In this document: piece by piece, positions 25,103-33,128 of the stretch | Numbering within the stretch: the first letter of the stretch is position 1 | Layout: every line of letters starts with the position of its first letter | NCBI RefSeq assembly: GCF_946151075.1 | Contig: NZ_CAMGZB010000001.1 | Location: 1,092,001 to 1,156,000, forward strand | Direction of reading: 5' to 3' | DNA length: 64,000 nucleotides | Origin: Neobacillus sp. Marseille-Q6967 | GTDB taxonomy: Bacteria; Bacillota; Bacilli; Bacillales; Cytobacillaceae | Notes under the pieces: model-generated | What the model saw: the letters and a program-made list of their open reading frames with translations, nothing else | Told to the model about the DNA's origin: nothing | Database searches by the model: none | Made by a program: the position numbers and the translations under genes

Positions 25103-25918
25103 TTGCTAGAATTGAAATATAACAAACTTCAAGAAATTTTAAGAGAAATGAAAACAGTAGTCATTGCCTTTTCCGGCGGTGTGGACAGTACATTTTTATT
25201 GAAGGCAGCACTCAACACTCTTGGACGGGAAAATGTGCTGGCTATAACAGCTGATAGTGAAACATATCCTTTTGAGGAATTGCAAGAAGCAATTAAACTC
25301 GCCGAACACCTAGGAGCCAGACATAAGGTGATTCAAACATCAGAATTAAATATTCCAGGTTATTCTGAGAATACATCCAACCGATGCTATTTTTGTAAAA
25401 AGAGCTTGTTCGAACATCTTGTACCAATCATGGAAGAGAATAACTACAATAATGTTGTTTACGGGTTAATTGCAGATGATCTTGGTGAGCACAGACCAGG
25501 AACAAAGGCAGCGAGAGAATATAACATTAGGGGACCGCTTCAGGAAGCTGATCTTTATAAAAGTGAAATTCGTGAGCTGTCACAAGAAATGGGTTTACCA
25601 ACATGGGATAAGCCTTCCTTTGCCTGCCTTTCATCAAGGATTGCTTATGGAGAGCATATTACGATAGAAAAACTGAAAAAAATAGATAAATCAGAACAAG
25701 CTATTCGAGCGATTGGTATTCGACAAGTTCGGGTACGAACCCATGGTGAGATTGCTAGAATTGAAGTAGAACCACATGAGATGCAGCATTTATTGGAACA
25801 TCATCAAGAAATTACATCGAAACTTCAAGAATATGGTTACTCTTATGTAACGCTGGATCTCATCGGTTACAAGAGTGGCAGTATGAATAAGGTTTTGCAA
25901 AAGGCAGGGATACATTAA
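25103..25918 (+). CDS. larE: LarE, ATP-dependent sacrificial sulfur insertase for the nickel-pincer cofactor
   Basis: About 271 residues with the PP-loop SGGVDS near the N-terminus (VVIAFSGGVDSTFLLKAAL), NRCYFCKKSLF, and PSFACLSSR containing the cysteine equivalent to the sulfur donor Cys176 of Lactiplantibacillus LarE. LarE adds sulfur to the nicotinate-derived cofactor that LarA needs. LarB and LarC are not in the window. The TTG at 25103 follows AGAGGGTG at good distance; the GTG at 25094 overlaps that site. Last gene of the operon, closed by a terminator at 25971-26004. Confidence 0.92.
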   Translation: MLELKYNKLQEILREMKTVVIAFSGGVDSTFLLKAALNTLGRENVLAITADSETYPFEELQEAIKLAEHLGARHKVIQTSELNIPGYSENTSNRCYFCKKSLFEHLVPIMEENNYNNVVYGLIADDLGEHRPGTKAAREYNIRGPLQEADLYKSEIRELSQEMGLPTWDKPSFACLSSRIAYGEHITIEKLKKIDKSEQAIRAIGIRQVRVRTHGEIARIEVEPHEMQHLLEHHQEITSKLQEYGYSYVTLDLIGYKSGSMNKVLQKAGIH

Positions 25919-25970
25919 CTTAAAATAAAGGCTGAAATGCGGGCTATTATACCCATTTCGTACCATATAA

Positions 25971-26004
25971 AAAGCCGGCTCTAACCTTGAAAGGAGAGCC
26001 GGCT
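25971..26004 (+). terminator. Bidirectional terminator after larE
   Basis: AAGCCGGCTCT pairs with AGAGCCGGCTT across a 12-nt loop, between convergent genes. T-rich tracts flank both sides. Confidence 0.87.
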
Positions 26005-26011
26005 TATAATT

Positions 26012-26644
26012 TTATTTTAGGTAATATAGGTCTCTAAAGGAGGTGTCAGCAATTTTTTCTACTTGAAAGTCACCGTTTATATAATTGATCATAGAGACAC
26101 TGCAATTTTCATGGTGCGGGTAGTCGCTCAATTTAGCTAATTGCATTAAGTAGTTACCGATGGTTACCCCGTGTGAGAATACTAGAATATTTCCACCTTC
26201 ATGTTTATGATTCTCTATAATTTCATTAATAACAGCATTTGTTCGAGAAAAAAGCTGTAAGTAGGATTCCCCTTCAGGTGCTGACATATTAAAATCTTTG
26301 AGACTAAATAAAGTCTCGAGAATATTCCCATATTGAGCAGTAATTTCTGTTGCTAGTAGAGATTCTAAAACGCCAAAGTTCATTTCCTTCAGACGTGAGT
26401 CAGTCTTGATGGGGATATTTCGATGGCCAATGGCATAGGTTGCAGTATCGATTACACGCTGGCTTTCACTGGCGTATACGGCTTTAAATTCAATATCGTT
26501 TAAACCCTTTCCTACAGACCTTGCCTGTGCGATACCTTTATCTGTAAGTGGAGAATCACAAAACCCCTGCATCCGCTTTTCTACGTTATATTGGGTCTCG
26601 CCATGCCGAACAAAATAAATCTTCACTTGTTTTTCAGAGGACAC
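26012..26644 (-). CDS. Histidine phosphatase / phosphoglycerate-mutase-like protein
   Basis: About 210 residues of the branch 1 histidine phosphatase superfamily, with the phosphohistidine motif FVRHGETQYN, the second arginine in YASESQRVIDTA, the acid in KEMNFGVLES, and the second catalytic histidine in LVFSHGVTIGNYL. These enzymes remove phosphate from small molecules or act as mutases; the substrate is not identifiable. GTG at 26644 has AGCAGGTG upstream; the GTG at 26665 lacks a site. Convergent with the larE operon. It could act on phosphorylated intermediates of that pathway, but nothing proves a link. Confidence 0.88.
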   Translation of the reverse strand: MSSEKQVKIYFVRHGETQYNVEKRMQGFCDSPLTDKGIAQARSVGKGLNDIEFKAVYASESQRVIDTATYAIGHRNIPIKTDSRLKEMNFGVLESLLATEITAQYGNILETLFSLKDFNMSAPEGESYLQLFSRTNAVINEIIENHKHEGGNILVFSHGVTIGNYLMQLAKLSDYPHHENCSVSMINYINGDFQVEKIADTSFRDLYYLK

Positions 26645-26739
26645 GCTTAAACACCTGCTTTGCACTTTTTTTTAATGAATTTTACCATACCTTTTGAGTC
26701 ATTTGTAAAATAAGTTTTTTAAGTCTTAAAATGATTGTA

Positions 26740-26769
26740 GGCAAGAGATAGAATCCCTTGCCTTTTTTT
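26740..26769 (+). terminator. Hairpin with plus-strand T-run behind cstA
   Basis: GGCAAG (26740-26745) / CTTGCC (26757-26762) and then seven T on the plus strand. The flanking genes run leftward, so the T-run is on the wrong strand for them. The hairpin may still end cstA weakly or stop antisense transcription. Confidence 0.4.
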
Positions 26770-26783
26770 ACAACTTATTCGCT

Positions 26784-28211
26784 TTAAGCAGCAGCTTTTG
26801 TTTCAAATGTCTGTCGGTGGCTGCGGCGTATTTGGTAAGCATACCAAAACGTAACTGCCACTGTAATAATGGTTCCGATGGTCATTGATAATTGATAGTT
26901 TAATTTAAATCCTTCTGGAGCGTAGAAAATATAAGTGCTTACCACTCCCGTCATAAACAATGCAGGTATTCCGCATATCCAATGGAATTTACCGTTTCGT
27001 AAGCAGTAGACCGTTGCGGCCCATAACGTTACACATGCTACAAACTGGTTGGACCAGCCAACATATCTCCATAAGAATGAATAGTCAATCGTTGATAAAT
27101 ATAGAGCTGGAACGGAGACAGGGATTGAATATAACAATGCGTTTTTCCAGTTTGTTTGGTTTTTTGCCCCAACCATCTCACTTAATATCATACGAGAAGA
27201 GCGAAGTGCTGTATCTCCGGTTGTGATTGGCAAAATAATTACCCCTAAGATGGCTAAAATTCCGCCCATTTTTCCTAAAAGAGACGTAGAAATTTCATTT
27301 ACTGCCCCTGCAGGTCCGCCAGCCGCGATGGCCGCTTGTAATCCTTCGGTACCGTTAAAGAATGACATACCCGCTGCAGCCCAGATTAACGCAATAATCC
27401 CTTCACCAATCATCGCGCCGTAAAACACTTTGCGGCCATCCCGTTCATTTTTCAACGTTCTTGCCACAATTGGACTTTGCGTACAGTGGAACCCGGAAAT
27501 GGCTCCACACGATACCGTCACCATTAATAACGGCCAAATTGGCAGTTCTTGTGGATGGAGATTTTCCAATGTAAGATTTGGAATTGGGTTGTCCATAAAT
27601 AAAAGAGCTATAGCAATGGAAACGGCCATGAAAATTAAGATGGCACCAAATAGTGGATAGATTTTTCCAATCACTTTATTTACTGGTAAAACAGTAGCCA
27701 ATACATAATAAACAAAAATAATAATCAGGGCAGTACCGAAGGACAATGGCGTCACTTGTGCGATTAATTGTGCCGGTCCTGCGGTAAAGGCTGCAGCTAC
27801 CAGAATCATTAAAACAAGTGAAACAACGTTAATGATAAATTTCATGTTTTTACCTAAATAACGCCCGACCATTGATGGATATTGTTCACCGTTATGACGA
27901 AGTGACATCATTCCGGAAAAATAATCATGAACCGCTCCGGCGAAAATACAGCCTACAACAATCCAGATAAATGCTACAGGTCCATATAACGCTCCCATTA
28001 ATGCCCCAAAAATAGGTCCTAATCCAGCGATATTTAATAATTGAATAAGCCAGCCTTTCCACCATGGCATGGGTACGTAGTCAAGGCCGTCTTCATTCGT
28101 ATAGGCAGGTGTTTTACTAGTTGGATTTATTCCAAAAATCCGCTCAACCACCTTTGCATATACCATGTAGCCTACGATTAATAGAGCGATTGATGCAAGA
28201 AATGTAAACAT
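26784..28211 (-). CDS. cstA: CstA-family carbon starvation protein / pyruvate-type transporter
   Basis: About 475 residues with more than ten hydrophobic helices. Family blocks include GPIFGALMGALYGPVAF, AGAVHDYFSGMMSLRHNGEQYPS, VSCGAISGFHCTQSPIVARTLKNE and ILPITTGDTALRSSRMIL. CstA-like proteins import peptides or pyruvate under nutrient limitation. The length is closer to the short CstA form than to the 700-residue E. coli protein. ATG at 28211 follows AGGAGG with 7-nt spacing; the seven upstream codons are dropped. Two CodY-like boxes surround its promoter. Confidence 0.9.
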   Translation of the reverse strand: MFTFLASIALLIVGYMVYAKVVERIFGINPTSKTPAYTNEDGLDYVPMPWWKGWLIQLLNIAGLGPIFGALMGALYGPVAFIWIVVGCIFAGAVHDYFSGMMSLRHNGEQYPSMVGRYLGKNMKFIINVVSLVLMILVAAAFTAGPAQLIAQVTPLSFGTALIIIFVYYVLATVLPVNKVIGKIYPLFGAILIFMAVSIAIALLFMDNPIPNLTLENLHPQELPIWPLLMVTVSCGAISGFHCTQSPIVARTLKNERDGRKVFYGAMIGEGIIALIWAAAGMSFFNGTEGLQAAIAAGGPAGAVNEISTSLLGKMGGILAILGVIILPITTGDTALRSSRMILSEMVGAKNQTNWKNALLYSIPVSVPALYLSTIDYSFLWRYVGWSNQFVACVTLWAATVYCLRNGKFHWICGIPALFMTGVVSTYIFYAPEGFKLNYQLSMTIGTIITVAVTFWYAYQIRRSHRQTFETKAAA

Positions 28212-28239
28212 GTAGAGACCTCCTGATGACAATTACTAT

Positions 28240-28310
28240 AATTTTCAGAAAAATATGTATATATACTAACAAAAAACGATGAAATGAGCAATAAGTTTTT
28301 TCAGAAAAAT
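28240..28310 (-). promoter_or_regulatory. cstA promoter with two CodY-like boxes
   Basis: Minus-strand -35 TTGCTC (28286-28291) and -10 TAGTAT (28263-28268) are 17 bp apart. AATTTTCAGAAAAAT at 28240-28254 matches the CodY motif AATTTTCWGAAAATT at 14 of 15 positions and lies downstream of the start point. A second copy at 28296-28310 matches at 12 of 15 and lies just upstream of the -35. Confidence 0.6.
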
Positions 28311-28428
28311 GAAATCATTCAAAAAGTCGACCTGGATGGTGTTCATTTTGGGGTCTTATGATTTTAAAAATTATTGGTTTTATACTACAAAGATTGGAAA
28401 ACCTACTCGTAAAGGAGGGTTTTCAACC

Positions 28429-28578
28429 ATGAAAAAATTCTTATTCATGCTTTTCTGTTCCTTTTCTCTTTTCGGATTAGCAGGCTGCGGAAATGATGAA
28501 CCACCAGAAGAAGGGGAAAAAATTGAAGAGGTAGAAGAAGAGGATGAAATCGGTGACGGCGAAGTAGATGATGAATAA
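28429..28578 (+). CDS. Small acidic lipoprotein
   Basis: A 49-codon protein with a lipoprotein signal: MKKFLFMLFCSFSLFGLAGC, where LAGC is the lipobox. The mature part of about 30 residues is almost entirely Glu, Asp, Pro and Gly (EEGEKIEEVEEEDEIGDGE). A strong AAAGGAGGG site supports ATG at 28429 rather than the longer frame from 28309. Unknown function; a cation-binding or surface-charge role is conceivable. A parS site follows 10 bp after its stop. Confidence 0.75.
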   Translation: MKKFLFMLFCSFSLFGLAGCGNDEPPEEGEKIEEVEEEDEIGDGEVDDE

Positions 28579-28587
28579 GTAATTGGA

Positions 28588-28603
28588 TGTTTCACGTGAA
28601 ACT
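28588..28603 (+). promoter_or_regulatory. parS site for ParB/Spo0J
   Basis: TGTTTCACGTGAAACT differs from the perfect palindrome TGTTTCACGTGAAACA at only the last base. parS sites cluster near the origin in Bacillus, in agreement with the left edge of the window. It lies between genes, in front of a terminator. Confidence 0.88.
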
Positions 28604-28618
28604 TTCTATGATGCAGAA

Positions 28619-28660
28619 CAAGAAAGGGACCAGTTGATCCACAACTGGTCCTTTTCTTGT
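28619..28660 (-). terminator. Bidirectional terminator between the lipoprotein gene and fruA
   Basis: AAGAAAGGGACCAGTTG pairs with CAACTGGTCCTTTTCTT around a 5-nt loop. It serves convergent transcription. Confidence 0.88.
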
Positions 28661-30535
28661 TTAATTATTTACAGGCTTTTTTAAGAATCCCATTAAGAGG
28701 GCAGATACAATCGCTCCAATGACTACTGCTAATAGGTAGAACAGCCAGTTTCCATCCACCAAAGGAATAACGAAAACACCGCCATGAGGGGCACGAAGTC
28801 CAATACTGAACATCATCGATAAAGCACCGGCAACGGCTGAGCCCACCATAACAGATGGGATCACGCGAACTGGGTCAGCAGCTGCGAATGGAATCGCACC
28901 TTCTGTGATAAACGATAATCCCATAATATAATTTACTTTACCTGCTTCACGATCTGCTTTGCTAAATTTTTTCTTAAATAAAGTAGTGGCAATGGCAATC
29001 GCTAATGGAGGAACCATACCTGCTGCCATAATCGCAGCCATTGGTTCAAAAACACCATTTGCTAATAATCCTGTACCAAATACATAGGCTGCCTTGTTTA
29101 CTGGACCACCCATATCGAAACTCATCATTAATCCTAAAACAATTCCAAGTAATACGGCATTACCGGTTCCTAAACCTGATAACCAATCAGAAATAGCTGT
29201 ATTTAAGGCACCAACAGGTTTATTTACAACGTACAACATGATAAAGCCTGTTATGGCAATTCCTAACAAAGGATATAAAAGAATGGTTTTAATTCCTTCA
29301 AGTGAAGACGGCATACCTGCAAGTACCTTTTTCAAACCTACGACAACATAACCAGCTAAGAAACCGGCAACAAGTCCGCCTAAGAAACCAGCTCCGCCGC
29401 TTGTCGCCATCATACCGCCGACCATACCGGCAGCAAAACCAGGGCGGTCCGCAATACTCATTGCGATGAAACCAGCTAATACAGGAACCATTAATGCAAA
29501 GGCATTTCCGCCGCCAATTGTCATCAATGCTTCCGCAATTGGATGGTATGTTGGATCATCAGGATTTGAAGCGTTGAAGCCGAACATAAAGCTGATGGCG
29601 ATTAAGATACCACCGCCGACAACAAATGGAAGCATATTGGAGACACCGTTCATTAAATGCTTATAGATCGTTGCTCCGATTCCTCGTCCTTTTTGTTCGC
29701 TTTCATTATTAGACTTGCCTGACCCTTGATAGATAGGTGCGTCTTTCTTTAATGCTCTTTCAATTAATTCTTTAGGCTTACGGATACCATCTGCTACCGC
29801 AGTTTCGATCACATGCTTTCCGTTAAAACGGTCCATTTCCACTTTTGTATCAGCTGCAACGATGACAGCGACGGCATTTTTAATCTCTTCAGCGGTTAAA
29901 ACGTTTTTCGCTCCGCCAGATCCGTTTGTCTCAACTTTAATATCAACGCCCATTTCTGCCGCTTTTGCTTTTAAAGAGTCAGCAGACATATACGTGTGGG
30001 CAATACCTGTTGGGCAGGCAGTTACGGCAACGATAAATTCCTTTTTGCCGGCCATTGACTGTTCTTCAGCTTCTTCCTCTTGGTCATGACTGTTAATGAT
30101 GTTTAGGACTTCATCTTCTGAGCTTGCTTCAAGAAGCTGTTTACGGACTTCTTCGTTTAAAAGAATTGTTGAAAGGCGAGAAAGTGCCTCTAGGTGAGTA
30201 TTGTTCGCGCCTTCTGGAGCCGCAATCATAAAGAAAAGATGTGCAGGCTGGCCGTCAAGCGATTCATAGTTAACACCTTCTTTAGAGCGGCCAAAGGCAA
30301 TGGCTGCCTGTTTAACAGCCGTTGTTTTAGCATGGGGAATCGCTATCCCTTCACCAATCCCTGTTGTACTTTGTTCTTCTCTGTTTATAATTGCTTGTTT
30401 AAAATCCGCACGGTTGCTTAACTTGCCAGCAGAATCCAATACAGTAACCAATTCTTCAATAGCGTCTATTTTTTGAGAACTTTTTAATGAAAGATTGATA
30501 GTTTGTTTAGTTAACAATTCTGTTATTCTCATCAT
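28661..30535 (-). CDS. fruA: Fructose PTS enzyme IIABC
   Basis: A 624-residue three-domain phosphotransferase permease. The IIA domain (1-150) has the phosphorylated His68 in GEGIAIPHAKT. The IIB domain (about 165-265) has Cys174 in VTACPTGIAHTYM. The IIC domain (about 285-620) is membrane-embedded, starting MNGVSNMLPFVVGGGILIAI. It imports fructose as fructose 1-phosphate. Its start overlaps fruK by 4 bp. Last gene of fruR-fruK-fruA. Confidence 0.97.
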   Translation of the reverse strand: MMRITELLTKQTINLSLKSSQKIDAIEELVTVLDSAGKLSNRADFKQAIINREEQSTTGIGEGIAIPHAKTTAVKQAAIAFGRSKEGVNYESLDGQPAHLFFMIAAPEGANNTHLEALSRLSTILLNEEVRKQLLEASSEDEVLNIINSHDQEEEAEEQSMAGKKEFIVAVTACPTGIAHTYMSADSLKAKAAEMGVDIKVETNGSGGAKNVLTAEEIKNAVAVIVAADTKVEMDRFNGKHVIETAVADGIRKPKELIERALKKDAPIYQGSGKSNNESEQKGRGIGATIYKHLMNGVSNMLPFVVGGGILIAISFMFGFNASNPDDPTYHPIAEALMTIGGGNAFALMVPVLAGFIAMSIADRPGFAAGMVGGMMATSGGAGFLGGLVAGFLAGYVVVGLKKVLAGMPSSLEGIKTILLYPLLGIAITGFIMLYVVNKPVGALNTAISDWLSGLGTGNAVLLGIVLGLMMSFDMGGPVNKAAYVFGTGLLANGVFEPMAAIMAAGMVPPLAIAIATTLFKKKFSKADREAGKVNYIMGLSFITEGAIPFAAADPVRVIPSVMVGSAVAGALSMMFSIGLRAPHGGVFVIPLVDGNWLFYLLAVVIGAIVSALLMGFLKKPVNN

Positions 30536-31449
30536 TTTTCTCCTTTTTCCAATTCTACTTGGGAAAGTAAACTTTCTATTTTTTCACGAGTACATAAGCC
30601 AATCGAAAAAGCAGTTGCACTTCCAGCCGCAACACTAAAGCGGAATGCTTCTTCAATGCATTGAGTTTTCTCATAGGTTGCGATAAATCCAGCTACCAAG
30701 CTATCACCTGCACCAACGGAGCTTTTCACTTCGCCTTTAGGAACGGTTGCCGTGATTGCTGTATCCTTGTTAATCAAAACAGCACCTTTATCAGCGAGAG
30801 ATACGATCACATTCTGTGCCCCTAGGTTAATCAGCTCTTTAGCATAAGGAATAACCTCTTCGCAGGATGTGATCGTTGTATTGAATAAATCTCCGAGCTC
30901 ATGATGGTTCGGTTTGATTAGAAAGGGCTGATAGGGAAGAACATTCTTTAATAAGTCTCCCTCAGCATCGACAACAAACTTTGTTCCATTCTCATTACAG
31001 ATTTTCACAAGCTCCTCGTACGTGTTTTTGGGCATTGTAGAAGGGATGCTGCCTGCTAGGACAAGGATATCTTCGCTAGTAAGTTCCTTAATCTTACTTT
31101 TTAGTGATTCAAAGTTTTCTTCTGTAATGTCAGGTCCTTTTGCATTAATTTCCGTTTCTGTATCAGACTTTACTTTGACATTGATTCTTGTATCTTCTTT
31201 CACTCTTACAAACTCTGTCTTGATTTCCTGGGTTTGCAAGAATTTCTCGATATAATCACCGGTAAAGCCGCCGATAAACCCAAGCGCCTTGCTGTTTACA
31301 CCGACCCTTTTAAGGACCTGGGAAACATTGATTCCTTTACCCCCGGGGAATTTCGTTTCTTTTTTTGTTCGATTTAATTCACCTATACGTACTTGATCTA
31401 GTTCCACGATATAATCGAGGGATGGGTTAAGCGTTAAAGTGTAAATCAT
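30532..31449 (-). CDS. fruK: 1-phosphofructokinase
   Basis: A 305-residue PfkB-family kinase, from MIYTLTLNPSLDYIVEL with FPGGKGINVSQVLKRVG to the ATP/anion-hole motif SVGAGDSLVAGFIATYE. It converts fructose 1-phosphate made by FruA to fructose 1,6-bisphosphate. Overlaps both neighbours by 4 bp, indicating a tightly coupled operon. Confidence 0.96.
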   Translation of the reverse strand: MIYTLTLNPSLDYIVELDQVRIGELNRTKKETKFPGGKGINVSQVLKRVGVNSKALGFIGGFTGDYIEKFLQTQEIKTEFVRVKEDTRINVKVKSDTETEINAKGPDITEENFESLKSKIKELTSEDILVLAGSIPSTMPKNTYEELVKICNENGTKFVVDAEGDLLKNVLPYQPFLIKPNHHELGDLFNTTITSCEEVIPYAKELINLGAQNVIVSLADKGAVLINKDTAITATVPKGEVKSSVGAGDSLVAGFIATYEKTQCIEEAFRFSVAAGSATAFSIGLCTREKIESLLSQVELEKGEK

Positions 31450-32195
31450 GAAGGTACCACCTCTATTTTCGTTTTACTGGTAAATTGCTCTTTCGTTTCT
31501 TTGTCGACCTCGTTGGTGATAATAGTAGCCGAGTGTAGATCTGCTATTTTAGCAAACGCTATTTCCGAGAACTTCGATTCGTCAGCCACGACATATGCCT
31601 CACGGGATAATGAAATAGCCAGTTGTTTAATCATGGCTTCTTCTTGATCGGGAGTGGTATAGCCGAATTGCGGGTGAATACCATTTACCCCCATAAAACA
31701 TTTATCAAAACGGTATTGTTCCAAACTTTCCAATGCCCCGCGGCCGATGATGGCTTTGGTTACAGGCTTTGCATAACCGCCGAGTACATATGTCTTAATG
31801 TTCCTTTCAAGAAGTTCATTTAAATGCATTAGTCCATTGGTAACAACGACGATATTCGTTGGAAGGAAGGGAATGATTTCAAAAATCGTTGAACCAGCAT
31901 CTAAATAGATACAATCTCCTTCTTCGACAAAACCTCCAGCATATTGAGCGATTTGACGTTTTGCTTGAAGGTTTTTGGAGGATTTCTCTACCATGCTTGG
32001 TTCCTGCAGTTTCCCTTGCAGCCTTGCTGCTCCGCCATGTACCCTTTTCAAGAACTTTGACTGTTCTAACTGAATTAAATCGCGACGGATTGTAGACTCA
32101 GAAGAATGTGTTAATTCCACAAGTTCTTGAAGCTTAACCGTATTCTTATTCTTTAAAGCTTCTAATATTATTTGATGGCGTTCAGGTTCTAACAA
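31446..32195 (-). CDS. fruR: DeoR-family repressor of the fructose operon
   Basis: About 249 residues: N-terminal DeoR helix-turn-helix (PERHQIILEALKNKNTVKLQELVELTHSSESTIRRDLIQLEQ) and a C-terminal sugar-phosphate isomerase-like sensor (DAGSTIFEIIPFL, VVTNGLMHLNELL). TTG at 32195 has an AGGAGG site; the upstream ATG at 32222 precedes that site and overlaps a cre. The effector is presumably fructose 1-phosphate. Phased TCAAAA repeats in front of the promoter are probable operators. Confidence 0.94.
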   Translation of the reverse strand: MLEPERHQIILEALKNKNTVKLQELVELTHSSESTIRRDLIQLEQSKFLKRVHGGAARLQGKLQEPSMVEKSSKNLQAKRQIAQYAGGFVEEGDCIYLDAGSTIFEIIPFLPTNIVVVTNGLMHLNELLERNIKTYVLGGYAKPVTKAIIGRGALESLEQYRFDKCFMGVNGIHPQFGYTTPDQEEAMIKQLAISLSREAYVVADESKFSEIAFAKIADLHSATIITNEVDKETKEQFTSKTKIEVVPS

Positions 32196-32207
32196 ACTAC
32201 CGCCTCC

Positions 32208-32221
32208 TAAAAACGCTTTCA
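32208..32221 (-). promoter_or_regulatory. cre-like site in the fruR leader
   Basis: Minus-strand TGAAAGCGTTTTTA matches TGWAANCGNTWWCA except for the next-to-last base. Located between the promoter and the fruR start, suitable for CcpA repression. Confidence 0.55.
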
Positions 32222-32240
32222 TAATTATTTCACTAGCTAT

Positions 32241-32305
32241 ATTCTACTTCTAAAAACATTAAAATTCAATCAAAATCTATCAAAACCAATCTTTAACAAT
32301 CAAAA
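32241..32305 (-). promoter_or_regulatory. fru operon promoter and phased FruR operators
   Basis: Minus-strand -35 TTGAAT (32264-32269) and -10 TAGAAT (32241-32246), spacer 17 bp. Directly upstream, TCAAAA occurs at 32270-32275, 32280-32285 and 32300-32305 (plus-strand reading), spaced 10 and 20 bp, so all lie on one helix face. TCAAA repeats are typical of DeoR-family operators. Confidence 0.68.
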
Positions 32306-32322
32306 ACGTTCACATGAAGGAC

Positions 32323-32361
32323 AAAAAAATCGGGCGGTGTCAGGCACCACCCGATTTTTGT
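32323..32361 (-). terminator. Terminator of the FMN reductase gene
   Basis: AAAATCGGGCGGTG pairs with CACCACCCGATTTT around a 5-nt TCAGG loop, T-runs on both strands. It lies 7 bp past the reductase stop. Confidence 0.87.
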
Positions 32362-32367
32362 CGGATT

Positions 32368-32910
32368 TTAGCGAATTGTTTTTAGAGCTCCGCTCCATTG
32401 GTTTACTTCGTCTAGCATTGCGTTAACGTTTGTTAGGTGAAGTTCAGCTGGTTTGAAGACTGAACCGTTTTCGAAGTCTGTGAATAAAGATAATGTCGGA
32501 TGAGTACGAACGTCCGCTACTTTTAATTCACCTAAAATGCCGCGTAAGTGTTCAGCTGCACGGGCACCGCCAGTTGAACCGTAGCTTACGATACCAGCTG
32601 CTTTATTGTTCCAAGCTTCACGTGCTAGATCAAGCGCGTTTTTAAGTGCTCCTGTAATACTGTGGTTGTATTCCTGAACGATGAATACAAAGCCGTCTAG
32701 GCTAGCAAGCTTTTCATTCCAAGCAGCAATTCCAGGTGCATCTGCTTCCCCTAAGAATGGTAATTTGAAGTCTGCAATATCAACGATTTCATAATCTGCG
32801 TCGCCGCGTTTGTCAGCAATTCCTTTTACCCATTCCCCTACTTGAGGGCTTACACGTCCTTGACGTGTACTTCCTAAAATAATCCCGATTTTTAATTTAG
32901 AGTTTGTCAT
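32368..32910 (-). CDS. NADPH-dependent FMN reductase / quinone-azo reductase
   Basis: A 180-residue flavodoxin-like oxidoreductase with KIGIILGSTRQGRVSPQVGEWV (FMN phosphate loop), FVFIVQEYNHSITGALKNALDL and GIVSYGSTGGARAAEHLRGIL. It reduces quinones, azo dyes or flavins with NAD(P)H. ATG at 32910 has a strong AAGGAGGAAG site, and an in-frame ATG at 32961 has AGGTGGTG, adding MGFLDRLFGNTNKEEET. Divergent from catE across a palindromic operator, suggesting joint control under quinone or catechol stress. Confidence 0.9.
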   Translation of the reverse strand: MTNSKLKIGIILGSTRQGRVSPQVGEWVKGIADKRGDADYEIVDIADFKLPFLGEADAPGIAAWNEKLASLDGFVFIVQEYNHSITGALKNALDLAREAWNNKAAGIVSYGSTGGARAAEHLRGILGELKVADVRTHPTLSLFTDFENGSVFKPAELHLTNVNAMLDEVNQWSGALKTIR

Positions 32911-33008
32911 TGTCTCTTCCTCCTTATTTGTATTACCAAATAGCCTATCTAAGAAGCCCATTTGTTTGCACCACCTATGTGTTTTATCTGTGAGATATTT
33001 ACATTTCG

Positions 33009-33046
33009 ATATTCTTGAATTAAAATATATTTAATTCGAGATAATC
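33009..33046. promoter_or_regulatory. Palindromic operator between FMN reductase and catE (MhqR/YodB-like)
   Basis: CTTGAATTAAA (33014-33024) and TTTAATTCGAG (33030-33040) form an 11-bp inverted repeat with one mismatch around ATATA, and the symmetry continues into GATATT/ATAATC. The right half AATTCGAGATAA matches the known MhqR half-site (ATCTCGAATT reversed). It is shared by both divergent genes. Confidence 0.6.
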
Positions 33047-33128
33047 TTATTATAACGAATTTATATTGTCAAGAGTATTGCTTCATACTAAAGCTAAGAT
33101 ATTAATTGAATCGAAAGGAATGATGGAG

